64,000 nucleotides of DNA from Schistocerca nitens (lineage: Eukaryota > Arthropoda > Insecta > Orthoptera > Acrididae). The stretch covers positions 15,746,501 through 15,810,500 of the forward strand of contig NC_064621.1 of assembly GCF_023898315.1 (NCBI RefSeq), written 5' to 3'. The notes beneath the pieces were generated by a model, which saw nothing but the letters and a program-made list of their open reading frames with translations, did not search any database and was not told the DNA's origin. The position numbers and the translations under genes are program-made. This document shows, piece by piece, positions 1 to 10,223 of the stretch (the stretch's first letter is position 1; the number at the start of each line of letters is the position of its first letter).

Positions 1-99
1 CACGGACAGGACTGGGGGCAGGTGTGGCCAGGTGGGAACGTGGGTCGCCCAAGGAGCGCGCCGAGATAGTCCACGCATATGCGATGCACACTGTGTCGT

Positions 100-275
100 G
101 ATGGTGTAGTGGTTAACGCAGCTGCCTAGTACATGGGGGATCCCCGGGTTCGAGTCCCGGTGTGGTACACATCTTTACTCGTCGCCGCTGATTCCGCATG
201 AAATCCTGATGCAGCTGATATCATTAGTTCCTTTCCTTTCCTTCCCTTTCTCCCCTCTCCACTTCTAATTTGCAT
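100..275 (+). repeat. tRNA-derived SINE-like repeat
   Basis: An A-box-like segment (tggtgtagtgg, near 103-113) and a B-box-like segment (ggttcgagtcc, near 147-157) sit at tRNA spacing, followed by a short body and a pyrimidine-rich tail (ccttt repeats to about 260). Internal Pol III promoter plus non-tRNA tail is the structure of a tRNA-derived SINE rather than a tRNA gene. No convincing acceptor stem closes it. I could not fix a target-site duplication. Confidence 0.6.
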
Positions 276-1539
276 AATACTTATTCTGCAACGTTGTTCA
301 AAGAAATCGCTAAGAACCTTAAAGAATAATGTTTAAAAAGATTCTCTTTTCTCCTTATTTTTATTACACGCACTCACAAGCAGATATCTAACGCAACCCA
401 GAAACATATTCTAGTGTTATACAGCGCAGTTGTGTTCCATGCAACATGTAACTAATTGAACTAAACACTCAAGTGTATTTCGGCATTTCGATCAAGTAAC
501 CTTACAGTCAAAAATGTTTCAATTGTGAAAAGAGATCCAACAGAGATTCCTCTAGTACTTTTCCAAACAGAAGCGCAGAACGTCTTAATGTACAGATATG
601 TTCCAGCATGAGCTGTCTCAACATTATAAGCAGCAATTAGGTCAGTATCGTATACCTATATTCCAAAATACTTCTAGACGCGCAAGGCGCTTGAGAATTA
701 TGCCGCTCATCGAGGGGAAACTGCAACGTGCAAAGAATGTGCAGGATACTCAGTACAAGTCTCAATGATGTTTGTCTTCAGTTTTGTCACCTGTAACGGA
801 TTCGAAATAGATTCCGATACATGGGACAGTTTTCGCAATGTTAAGGGCGGTAAACAGCCTAAAAGCCACGTTTATTAGACCATTGGCGAGATTCGTATAT
901 TCAGTGTACGTTTTCACAGATTTCCTAGAATCACCTGTTTTAGATTTACATATTATCCAGCAAGTATCACGCGTGTGATGAAAAGTATCTCGTATAAATG
1001 TTCTTTCCGTGGTTTCCCGATACAAATTCAAGGTCGTATCGTCATCGTTCCTTCGAAAGGGCAATATACGTTTCGAGGTTATGGTATGATAGCGTCATAG
1101 AATGATCGGTAAACACTAACCTGCCCGCACCCTTTAGAAATCTCTTTCATTAACACCAAGTCTCAGCGTGATATTTGCTGAGTATCAAGTAATTAGAAAT
1201 GAGGACGCATTCTACGATCTGTAACGATATTCTCCGCATCTGAAAGAAGTTGCTTTGTAGAGCGTATAATTACACTAATTACAGTCCACCCGCTGGATGG
1301 AGAAATGTCATTGGTTACCGTCGAACAGACACAGCGCTACCTCACTTACGGTCAAGGATGTGAGGACGTATCGTTTGTGGTCTTTAACAGATTCTACTTC
1401 TGTATTTTGTGCATATTCGAAGTGGTGACGACACACATGCTGCATTCGGGCGAAAAGTGTTTCAGATCCCCGTCCAACCAACCATATAAAGGTTTAACGC
1501 GGTTTAGATAAATGCACAACACAAATAAGTTACCTCATT
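276..1539. other. Unassigned AT-rich stretch
   Basis: I see no recognisable gene or repeat here. The only open frame of note is a minus-strand 100-codon frame at 762-1064 with a hydrophobic stretch around residues 62-84 (LINVAFRLFTALNIAK and following). It matches no family I can name, has no clear partner exons, and flanking frames are soon closed. It is more likely chance or a relic than a gene. Confidence 0.3.
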
Positions 1540-2480
1540 TTCGAAGTCCCGTAATTGTTTCCCATTGTGACTCTCAAAGGTGCCTATAACCTTCCTCTGA
1601 AATGGAGGAAAACAGAGTGCCACAATGTGACGTCACCCTCGGGATCGGCGACACATCAAACGGCAAGGTGTCAACGCATATTGCAGTAAAGGACAACGGC
1701 ACAGGAGTTCGTGTGGGACGTAAGGTTGGTTAGTGATATCACATTGGCACCAATTTCGCCAAAGTTCCGCCCAACAGCATCGAAGACGTGTTACACTATG
1801 GAAAGGTCGTCACACCCCCTCTTACCCACACTTCACCCCTTCGTTTGGCGTCTCCGCAAGAAAGCTGAGAACCGCGACACCCAGCGTTGAAATCACGCGT
1901 ACTTCTAATACGGCCAAAAAGAAAACGCTGCTCGGCCGCAAAGCACCACTCTGTTGAATGAGTGTGGAAGGAACAGGAGGGCTGAAACTGCACGCCTCGC
2001 TGCTTCGAATCACGTTCAAATTTCGTCAAACGGTTTTGAACGGTTCCTTGTAGTTCCACCCCGCATTACACTCCAAAGGAGTCAGATTGCGTCCAATGGG
2101 GTTGCAGCACCACAGTGTCCTTAGTGTAAGATTGAACCATTCGATGGTGTCAGCAATGTTGAACATCGTCAAGAACGTCGTTCTGTTGCTGAGTGCACTG
2201 CGAACTGTCGTTTTCGACCACGAAATGTGTGGGAATCAGTAGCCCAGTGGAAGGGATGGTTTCATTGACCCCCTTTATGCCACCTCCTGAGGGCATTTCG
2301 ATTCAGAGCAGCAGAATGTCTGAAATGTTCTCCTCTGCCACCTACAACAAAAATGCGTGTTTTAACGCTCGGTTCGCGGTTCCCACCTTTCTTGCAGAGT
2401 CGTCAAAAGTAGAGGATGAACTGTGGATAAGATCTTCGCATCGTGTGACACGCCTACGATCGTGTTGGGTAGAATTGTGA
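1540..2480. repeat. Diverged interspersed repeat, copy 1 of 3
   Basis: The segment around 2035-2340 aligns by eye with 25075-25600: both share 'ccacagtgtccttag', 'gaactgtcgtttt' and 'cgaaatgtgtgggaat' in the same order. The part around 1615-1690 aligns more weakly with 23870-23955 ('gtgac.tcaccct', followed by 'tcaaac.gcaa'). The three places therefore look like copies of one old, unclassified element. No transposase or reverse transcriptase is visible. Ends and class are unknown. Confidence 0.5.
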
Positions 2481-3484
2481 TGAAATGTGGATCCAGTGTG
2501 GCGTCACTGAGGCACGTTACGTGTCACCTGTACTTGTGAGCTGTGGTCTCTTCCTCGCGTGTGACGACATATTGCCGTCAGAAGCGTCGTCGAGCTCTAG
2601 AGTTATGTCACAGCGGAAAGTTGTTGGCACCTTCCAACAGAAATTCAAACTTATGCTTTGCAATAGGAGATAATTACGGGTATCGAAAATGCGATACGTT
2701 CTTCGCGGTGTAGTTTTAAGTAAATGCCGGAATGGTTTCTTTGGGAACCAGTCCTCCTCTAATGCGAAGCCGCATTTAAATCCCATTTTTCCTCTTTTTG
2801 GCCTGTAGCGGTTAAGCGAAACCTCAAAAATCCTTATAGGTGTCTGGAGGGGATTTGATGCATATCACTCGCGAGCGAAGTGCCTGTCATATCTTTCTCC
2901 TTATCTAGTTCAACTAGTATAACGCTCCTACTCCTGCTGTTCAAACGACATTTTCTTATTTCAGTATTAGTTACTAATTTCACAGAATAGTTTCGACTTC
3001 AGTATGATAGCTATCTTCAGTGCTTTTTTTCTGAAATAGTTTTGTCACTGCTTGTATTAGACATCAGTTTCAAATTACTTCATTTTCTAACGTATCTTAT
3101 AAATAAAAAGACACTCGTTATATTGCCTGTCTTGCTGCAAGCCATACTTCAACTCTGACTCATACTCATTTAGAAATCTTTAAATCATCGTATGATTTGT
3201 GCGCTTTGTTTTGTGAGTAGTACATTACGTGAATCAACTCAGTGGTGGTCTGGCAAGAACTGAAGTCTGATAGCTCGCGAACTGTGGTATTTAATGACCG
3301 TAGGATCACCAGTAACGTCTTTCGCGTCAAACAGTATACTCAAAACAAACTGTGAAACACAGAAATTTTCGAGACGAATATGTACCGAATTTTTGTAAGC
3401 ATCGTGGAAATGTGTCTTTTAGCCCGTGACAATATAATGGGAAACGCAAAATTAGTCAGAACATGTTAATCAACGGAAGCTTCA
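2481..3484. other. Unassigned AT-rich stretch
   Basis: I see no supported gene, RNA or repeat here. Short frames overlap on both strands without coding character. Confidence 0.4.
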
Positions 3485-3494
3485 AAACCACACT

Positions 3495-3830
3495 AAAAAA
3501 AACTAATCTCCGTCCGAACAGGCCTCGGTAGGTACCGACCGGCCGCCGTGTCATCCCCAGCCCACAGGCTTCACTGGATGCGGATACGGAGGGGCATGTG
3601 GTCAGCACAACGCTCCCCCGGCCGTATGGCAGTTTACGAGACCGGAGCCGCGACTTCTCAATCAAGTAGCTCCTCAGTTTGCCTCAGAAGGCCTGAGTGC
3701 ACCCCGCTTGCCAACAGCGCTCGGCAGACCGGATGGTCACCCATCCAAGTACAAGCTCAGCCCGACAGCGCTTAACTTGGGTGATCTGACGGGAACCAGT
3801 GTGACCACTGCAGCAAGGCCGTTGGCTTCT
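3495..3830 (-). repeat. 5S rRNA-derived SINE (SINE3-like)
   Basis: Read on the minus strand from about 3825, the head resembles 5S rRNA, including the internal-control-region phrase 'tacttggatgggtgacca' (near 3737-3754) and the preceding 'gtcgggctgagc'. It continues into a non-5S body and a T-rich end near 3500. The 10-bp direct repeat aaaccacact lies at 3485-3494 and 3831-3840, so the unit inserted by target-primed reverse transcription. It is a mobile 5S derivative, not a functional 5S gene. The downstream TSD copy overlaps the first bases of the adjoining Tc1 end. Confidence 0.75.
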
Positions 3831-4634
3831 AAACCACACTGCCTGACAAAAAAGTGAGGCGCCCCAAGGAGCTGTAACTTTGTACACATCCACATCACAC
3901 ATTTATTCGTAAATCATTGGAGTTGGACAAGTACAACGGCTACGAGAGTGCATTACTGTTGTTTGCTTTTAGTCTTTTTACCAAGTGTCACAGAGTAGGT
4001 AAGAGGCATCAACAGCGTCAGATAACTGTGAAGGACGTGAGGATGCCGCGTACTCATGTGAGACAGCATTATTTGCCCTGACAGAGTTTGAAAGAGGCCT
4101 CTTTGTGGGTGTCTTCTGGCTAGTTGGTCGAATCGTGCAATATGCAGATTTGTGGGGCATTCTGACGTCACAGCGGCCCGATGTTGGACTGCGCGGGTAC
4201 ACGAGGCCAGGCATCGTCGGCGTCAACGTTTCGGTCGTCCACTTGTGACCGCCGCAAGGGAGGTTCGCTGTATTCTGCACCGAGCCTATCGTAACGCCTC
4301 GACATCCTGCACCGGCCATCCGAGAACAGCTAATGGGCTCCCCACAACCCCTTGCGTCATCCCTCACCATCGTGTGCAGGCCACAGCAGCCGGATTAGGG
4401 AACTACCTTCCCACGCGTACGCTGCCGTTGACACCACAAGGCAAACTGCAGCGTTTGGAGCGGTGCTGTGATCGTGGACTGCTGATGAATGGTGCTGCAT
4501 AGCGTTCAGTGATGAATTACGGGTCCGCGCTACCGCAGATGACTGTCGTCAGAGGGTATGGCAGAAGACTCAGTACAAGTTTAATTCCTCCAATGTTTCG
4601 GAGAGGCACAGTTAGTTGAGCCGTGGCTGGCTCA

Positions 4635-6099
4635 TGTTATACGCCGGATTAAACCTTCATTGCGATTCTGTGTTTACTCTCCCGTGGTTATCGCGATTAT
4701 GCTGTTATCCTCTCCTTCCGCGGGTGGTAGCAGCGGTGTGGACCGATATTCGCCCCTTGGACTATCTTTGACCTGGCGCTTACAGTTTCCGGTGTGCGAC
4801 CAGTCGGTCGGTTGGCGTGGAGCAGCGAGGAATTCTCGGCGGGGCGTAGTTTGGCCGGGGCCCGCTGGCGGTCTCTACGCGGTGTCGGAGTGTGTGGCGC
4901 TGTCCCCACTGCTACGAGGTCCGTGGCTCACCGATCCTGGGCACGAAAGTTGAGTTTTGATTTAAGCTACCAGCAAGTCGAGACTGTTCACATTGTGTCG
5001 TTTAGAGTTCGTTGTCGGATGTTGGGATATTCCCGCGAGCAACAACGTGGTTTTCAAGTTGGAAAATTCTAGCCACCCTTCGGTGGAGTTTCACTGTATT
5101 TGGTTATTTGAATTGAAGTGTACCAGCGGAATCTTCTGCCTTGTGGCCGTTAACTTTCCGGTTACCTGCCCTGGCCGTTGACGTAAATTTCAGGCAGTGT
5201 AGGATCCACATCGTGTTGTTGCTGTCCAGCGCGGTGTGTAGTTTGACAGCTCAGTGTATGATTGGTTGTGGGTGCCAATATCTTCTACGTTGTTCCGTTG
5301 AACTCCCTGTTGTACCCTGGTCGGGTGAAGTGGAAGTTATCTCGTCGGTGGGTCCGCTGACTGTCGGTCGGTTGGGTTGTCGTCGGATCGTGAATTGTTG
5401 GCCCGACTGCCTGTCTCACCTAAGCGAGCGTTAGTGTTTGAATTACAGGCCGACCCTCGAACATCTGGGCGCCCTTGTGTGTACTGCCCTATTCTTTTTA
5501 ATTTGTTCTTCTTGTTTGTGCTTGTGTAGCTTCTAGCCGATTTTGTTTTAAATTAGAGTTATTTTCCTCTTAAGGCCTTCATCCTAATTTAAAATACTGT
5601 TTCACGTAAGCCATTTGCCATTTAAAAAAATTTAATGTTGCTGAATTTTTAAGTCTTCGGCCTTCAGCCAATTTTGAGTTTCAGTTGTTTGTTCTTAAGG
5701 CCTTCAGCCTAAATTAAAGAACTGTTTCGCGTAGGGCCTTTGGTTTTTTTTTTTTAGATTAATGTTTTGAAGTCTTAGGCCTTCAGCCGATATGAATTGA
5801 ACTTGTTTACTTAAGCCTACCTAAAGAACTGTTTTAAGATAAGACTTTCCTTTTAAATTTCTGATTATGCTTGGTTTTAAGTTATTGGCCTTCAGCCGTT
5901 TTTAAATTAAAGTGGCTTTCAGCCGGTAATTAAGTGCCAAAGGTAAAAGCTCTGTGTTTAAAAAGAAAAATGTTTTTGGGTTCTTGTAATATTTGATCAA
6001 ATAATAAAGTTGTATGTGCGAGTGTAACTGACAGTCCCTTATTTTGGACCCTTTCCACAATTTATACTATCTGTCCTGCCCTGCGGGTTAGCAGGGCGT
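4635..6099 (+). mobile_element. LTR-like insertion inside the Tc1 element
   Basis: This block separates two halves of one Tc1 transposase, so it must be an insertion (with some loss of Tc1 sequence). A possible 4-bp target duplication CTCA lies at 4631-4634 and 6100-6103. The insert then starts with TGTTAT and has AATAAA at 6003-6008, about 90 bp before its end, as in an LTR. A hairpin (ccctgcgggttagcaggg) lies near the end. No gag or pol frame is present. A solo LTR or other non-coding retroelement is the best guess. The exact ends and the orientation are inferred. Confidence 0.45.
5570..5935 (+). repeat. Degenerate repeats built on GGCCTTCAGCC
   Basis: The motif ggccttcagcc or close variants recurs about every 50-70 bp (near 5574, 5660, 5699, 5778, 5888 and 5912). 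It is often followed by AT-rich spacers containing 'aaagaactgttt' variants (near 5588, 5717 and 5823). It is a decayed tandem array inside the LTR-like insertion. Function is unknown. Confidence 0.6.
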
Positions 6100-6455
6100 C
6101 TCAGTAGTGACTGAGAGAACTCTCATGAGACAACAGTACGTCGCGGACATACTGTGTCCTCACGCCTTACCTGCAGTTCGACAGGTTTGCGGAGTCATTT
6201 TTCAACAAAGCAATGCTTCTCCACTTGTGACCCATGAGGTAATCCAGGGGCCAGCAAGATCCCCGGATCTGCCCCCGATAGAAAATATGCAGGGATATTT
6301 CGGAGGTCAACTCCGTGCACGTGCCAGTATCCACGAAGTCAGTCAAAGACCAGTTTTATCATAGCTGTAGTCAACCTTGTCTCAGGAGAGGATGCAGCGG
6401 CTTTTTGGAACCTTTACCAACTGAATTAGGGCATGGATTCAGGCCATACGGGGCG

Positions 6456-6531
6456 CAAGTGCTCTACCAACTGAGCTACCCAAGCACGACTCACGCCCCG
6501 TCTTCACAGCTTTACTTCTGCCAGTACCTCG
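6456..6531. repeat. Left piece of a 301-bp repeat unit split by the RTE LINE
   Basis: The segment from 'gctctaccaactgagctacc' to 'ccagtacctcg' matches 9831-9902 in the next unit. It ends in ACCTCG, which is repeated at 9596-9601 on the other side of the LINE. It carries the anticodon-loop-proximal part of a tRNA-like sequence in antisense. Confidence 0.75.
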
Positions 6532-9500
6532 GAAGAAGCAGCAATGATCAACGACATGAGGATGCAGAAGGCAATGGAAACCACTGCATTAAAGACACGT
6601 AACGTGTATCCACAGGACATGTGGCCTGTAATTGAACAAGTGTCATGATGATCTCTCCATTGGCAAAAGATTCCGGAATAGTCCCCCATTCGGATCTCCG
6701 GGAGGGGACTGCCAAGGGGGAGGTTACCATGAGAAAAAGATTGAATAATCATCGAAAGGATAACGTTCTACGAGTCGGGGCGTGGAATGTCAGAAGCTTG
6801 AACGTGGTAGGGAAACTAGAAAATCTGAGAAGGGAAATGCAAAGGCTCAATCTAGATATAGTAGGGGTCAGTGAAGTGAAGTGGAAGGAAGACAAGGATT
6901 TCTGGTCAGATGAGTATCGGGTAATACCAACAGCAGCAGAAAATGGTATAACAGGTGTAGGATTCGTTATGAATAGGAAGGTAGGGCAGAGGGTGTGTTA
7001 CTGTGAACAGTTCAGTGACCGGGTTGTTCTAATCAGAATCGACAGCAGACCAACACCGACAACGATAGTTCAGGTATACATGCCGACGTCGCGAGCTGAA
7101 GATGAACAGATAGAGAAAGTGTATGAGGATATTGAAAGGGTAATGCAGTATATGAAGGAAAACGAAAATCTAATAGTCATGGGCGACTGGAATGCAGTTG
7201 TAGGGGAAGGAGTAGAAGAAAAGGTTACAGGAGAATATGGGCTTGAGACAAGGAATGAAAGAGGAGAAAGACTAATTGAGTTCTGTAACAAGTTTCAGCT
7301 AGTAATAGCGTGTACCCTGTTCAAGAATCACAAGAGGAGGAGGTATACTTGGAAAAGGCTGGGAGATACGGGAAGATTTCAATTAGATTACATCATGGTC
7401 AGACAGAGATTCCGAAATCAGATACTGGGTTGTAGGGCGTACCCAGGAGCAGATATAGACTTAGATCACAATATAGTAGTGATGAAGAGTAGGCTGAAGT
7501 TCAAGACATTAGTCAGGAACAATCAATACGCAAAGAAGTGGGATACGGAAGCACTAAGGAATGACGAGATACGTTTGAAGTACTCTAACGCTATAGATAC
7601 AGCAATAAGGAATAGCGCAGTAGGCAGTACAGTTGAAGAGGAATGGACATCTCTAAAAAGGGCCATCGCAGAAGTTGGGAAGGAAAACATAGGTACAAAG
7701 AAGGTAGCTGCGAAGAAACCATGGGTAACAGAAGAAATACTTCAGTTGATTGATGAATGAAGGAAGTACAAACATGTTCCGGGAAAATCAGGAATACAGA
7801 AATACAAGTCGCTGAGGAATGAAATAAATAGGAAGTGCATGGAAGCTATCACGAAATGGCTGCAGGAAAAATGTGAAGACATCGAAAAAGATATGATTGT
7901 CGGAAGGACAGACTCAGCATACAGGAAAGTCAAAACAACCTTTGGTGACATTAAAAGCAACGGTGGTAACATTAAGAGTGCAACGGGAATTCCACTGTTA
8001 AATGCAGAGGAGAGAGCAGATAGGTGGAAAGAATACATTGAAAGCCTCTATGAGGGTGAAGATTTGTCTGATGTGATATAAGAAGAAACAGGAGTCGATT
8101 TAGAAGAGATAGGTGATCCAGTATTAGAATCGGAATTTAAAAGAGCTTTGGAGGACTTACGGTCAAATAGGGCAGAAGGGATAGATAACATTCCATCAGA
8201 ATTTCTAAAATCATTGGGGGAAGTGGCAACAAAAGGACTATTCACGTTGGTGTGTAGAATATATGAGTCTGGCGACATTCCATCTGTCTTTCGGAAAAGC
8301 ATCATCCACACAATTCCGAAGACGGCAAGAGCTGACAAGTGCGAGAATTATCGCACAATCAGCTTAACAGCTCATGCATCGAGGCTGCTTACAAGAATAA
8401 TATACAGAAGAATGGAAAAGAAAATTGAGAATGCGCTAGGTGACGATCAGTTTGGCTTCAGGAAAAGTAAAGGGACGAGAGAGGCAATTATGACGTTACG
8501 GCTAATAATGGAAGCAAGGCTAAAGAAAAATCAAGACACTTTCATAGGATTTGTCGACCTGGAAAAAGCGTTCGACAATAAAAATGGTGCAAGCTGTTCC
8601 AGATTCTGAAAAAAGTAGGGGTAAGCTATAGGGAGAGACGGGTCATATACAATATGTACAACAACCAAGAGGGAATAATAAGAGTGGACGATCAAGAACG
8701 AAGTGCTCGTATTTAAAAGGGTGTAAGACAAGGCTGTAGCCTTTCCCCCTACTCTTCAATCTGTACATCGAGGAAGCAATGATGGAAATAAAAGAAAGGT
8801 TCAGGAGTGGAATTAAAATACAAGGTGAAAGGATATGAGTGAAAGTGAAGAAGAATTAAATGATCTGCTGAACGGAATGAACAGTCTAATGAGTACACAG
8901 TATGGTTCGAGAGTAAATCGGAGAAAGACGAAGGTAATGAGAAGTAGTAGAAATGAGAACAGCGAGAAACTTAACATCAGGATTGATGGTCACGAAGTCA
9001 ATGAAGTTAAGGAATTCTGCTGCCTAGGCAGTGAAATAACCAATGACGGACGGAGCAAGGAGGACATCAAAAGCAGACTCGCTCTGGCAAAAAAGGCATT
9101 TCTGGCCAAGAGAAGTCTACTAATATGAAATACCGGCCTTAATTTGAGGAAGAAATTTCTGAGGATGTACGTCTGGAGTACAGCATTGTATGGTAGTGAA
9201 ACATGGACTGTCGGAAAACCGGAAGAGAACGAAGCATTTGAGATGTGGTGCTATAGACGAATGTTGAAAATTAGGTGGACTGATAAGGGAAGGAATGAGG
9301 AGGTTCTACGCAGAATCGGAGAGGAAAGGAATATGTGGTAAACACTGATAAGGAGAAGGGGCAGGATGATAGGACATCTGCTAAGACATAAGGAAATGAC
9401 TTCCATGGTACTAGAGGGAGCTGTAGAGGGCAAAAATTGTAGAGGAAGACAGAGATTGGAATACGTCAAGCAAATAATTGAGGACGTAGGTTGCAAGTGC

Positions 9501-9595
9501 TACTCTGAGATGAAGAGGTTAGCACAGGAAAGGAATTCGTGGCGGGCCACATCAAACCAGTCAGTAGACTGATGACCAAAACAAAAAAAAAAAAA
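6532..9595 (+). mobile_element. RTE-type LINE, full length but inactivated
   Basis: This non-LTR retrotransposon is about 3.06 kb, within the size range of RTE elements. It has a short 5' leader, one long pol-type frame (traces 6645-9572) and an oligo-A tail ending at about 9595. Perfect 6-bp target duplications ACCTCG flank it (6526-6531 and 9596-9601). It landed inside a 301-bp tandem repeat whose uninterrupted sequence can be read at 9885-9920. The coding region is dead (see the pseudogene entry). Because both ends and the TSD are intact, this appears to be a complete insertion that decayed afterwards. Confidence 0.85.
6645..9572 (+). pseudogene. RTE endonuclease-reverse transcriptase, disrupted
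   Basis: The apurinic-like endonuclease (EEP) domain runs from about residue 43 ('GAWNVRSLN') through 'VSEVKWKE', 'YMPTSRAEDEQ', 'VMGDWNAVVG' and 'FQLDYIMV' to 'DLDHN', where the usual SDH is LDH. Reverse-transcriptase traces follow: 'NRAEGIDNIPSEFLK' (8168), 'DQFGFRKSKGTREAI' (8446), 'GFVDLEKAFDN' (8547) and 'VRQGCSLSP' (8722). The C-terminal part includes 'ALYGSETWTV' and 'CYRRMLKIRW'. In the main frame there are stops at 7758-7760, 8079-8081, 9126-9128 and 9339-9341. Frame changes occur near 8584 and 8751. A deletion near 8837 removes the expected catalytic FADD block just before 'SESEEELNDLL'. It cannot encode an active protein. Confidence 0.85.
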
Positions 9596-10021
9596 ACCTC
9601 GTCTCCTACCTTCCAAACTTTACAGAAGCTCTCCTGCGAACCTTGCAGAACTAGCATTCCTGAAAGAAAGGATATTGCGGAGACATGGCTTAGCCACAGC
9701 ATGGGGGATGTTTCCAGAATGAGATTTTCACTCTGCAGCCGAGTGTGCGCTGATATGAAACTTCCTGGCAGATTAAAACTGTGTGCCGGACGGAGACTAG
9801 AACTCGGGACCTTTGCCTTTCGCAGGCAATTGCTCTACCAACTGAGCTACCCAAGCACGACTCACGCCCCGTCCTCACAGCTTTACTTCCGCCAGTACCT
9901 CATCTCCTACCTTCTAAACTTTATACAAGCTCTCCTTTGAACCTTGCAGAATTAGAACTCCTGAAAGAAAAGATATTGCGGAGACATGGCTTAGCCAGAG
10001 CCTGGGGGATGTTTCCAGAAT
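9596..10021. repeat. 301-bp tandem repeat with embedded tRNA-like segment
   Basis: The phrase gagattttcactctgcag recurs at 9721 and 10022, giving a period of 301 bp. A partial upstream unit (6456-6531 plus 9602-9720) is split by the LINE. Each unit contains an antisense tRNA-like stretch with the B-box complement (gagactcgaactcggg type), 'gctctaccaactgagctac', and an A-box complement. The unit is not a functional tRNA gene. It behaves like a short satellite or the repeated arm of a foldback element. Confidence 0.75.
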
Positions 10022-10053
10022 GAGATTTTCACTCTGCAGCGGAGTGTGCGCTG

Positions 10054-10223
10054 ATATGAAACTTCCTGGAAGATTAAAACTGTGTGCCGGACCGAGACTC
10101 GAACTCGGGACCTTTGCCTTTCGCGGGTAAGTACTCTACCAGTAGAGCACTTGCCCGCGAAAGCAAAGGTCCCGAGTTCGAGTATCGGTCTGGCACACAG
10201 TTTTAATCTGCCATGAAGTTACA
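10054..10223. repeat. Long palindrome of the tRNA-like unit
   Basis: The third repeat unit turns back on itself: the left arm (about 10054-10139) and right arm (10142-10223) are near-perfect reverse complements centred on 10140-10141, with almost no loop. The tRNA-like sequence is therefore present once in each orientation, with the internal promoters pointing outwards. This is a typical cruciform-forming end of a foldback array. Confidence 0.8.

Larger units (their letters stand above)
3837..6452 (+). mobile_element. Broken Tc1-type transposon, interrupted and 3'-truncated
   Basis: A Tc1-like terminus begins at about 3837 (cactgcctgacaaaaaag). Transposase traces follow on the plus strand in shifting frames: N-terminal 'EFERGLFVG' near 4087, the HTH-like 'ICRFVGHSDVTAARCW' near 4140-4185, then 'FGRP', 'TPQGKLQRLERC' near 4431, and a first catalytic-D region 'FSDE' near 4506 (gttcagtgatga). 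The gene stops at about 4630, and the same protein resumes at 6107 (residues like 'QQYVADIL', 'FQQSNASP' and 'ARSPDLPPIEN'), running to about 6450. The catalytic D of the usual QQDN is changed to S. The 3' terminal repeat is missing because the sequence passes into another repeat near 6453. The copy is dead. Confidence 0.75.

Noticed and set aside
100-175. Functional tRNA gene
   Set aside because: The A and B boxes are present, but no convincing acceptor stem closes it and a SINE-type tail follows.
3495-3830. Functional 5S rRNA gene
   Set aside because: Only part resembles 5S. It continues into a SINE body and is flanked by a target duplication.
7070-8731. Minus-strand frames over the RTE LINE
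   Set aside because: They are Ser/Phe-rich shadows of the plus-strand endonuclease and reverse transcriptase.
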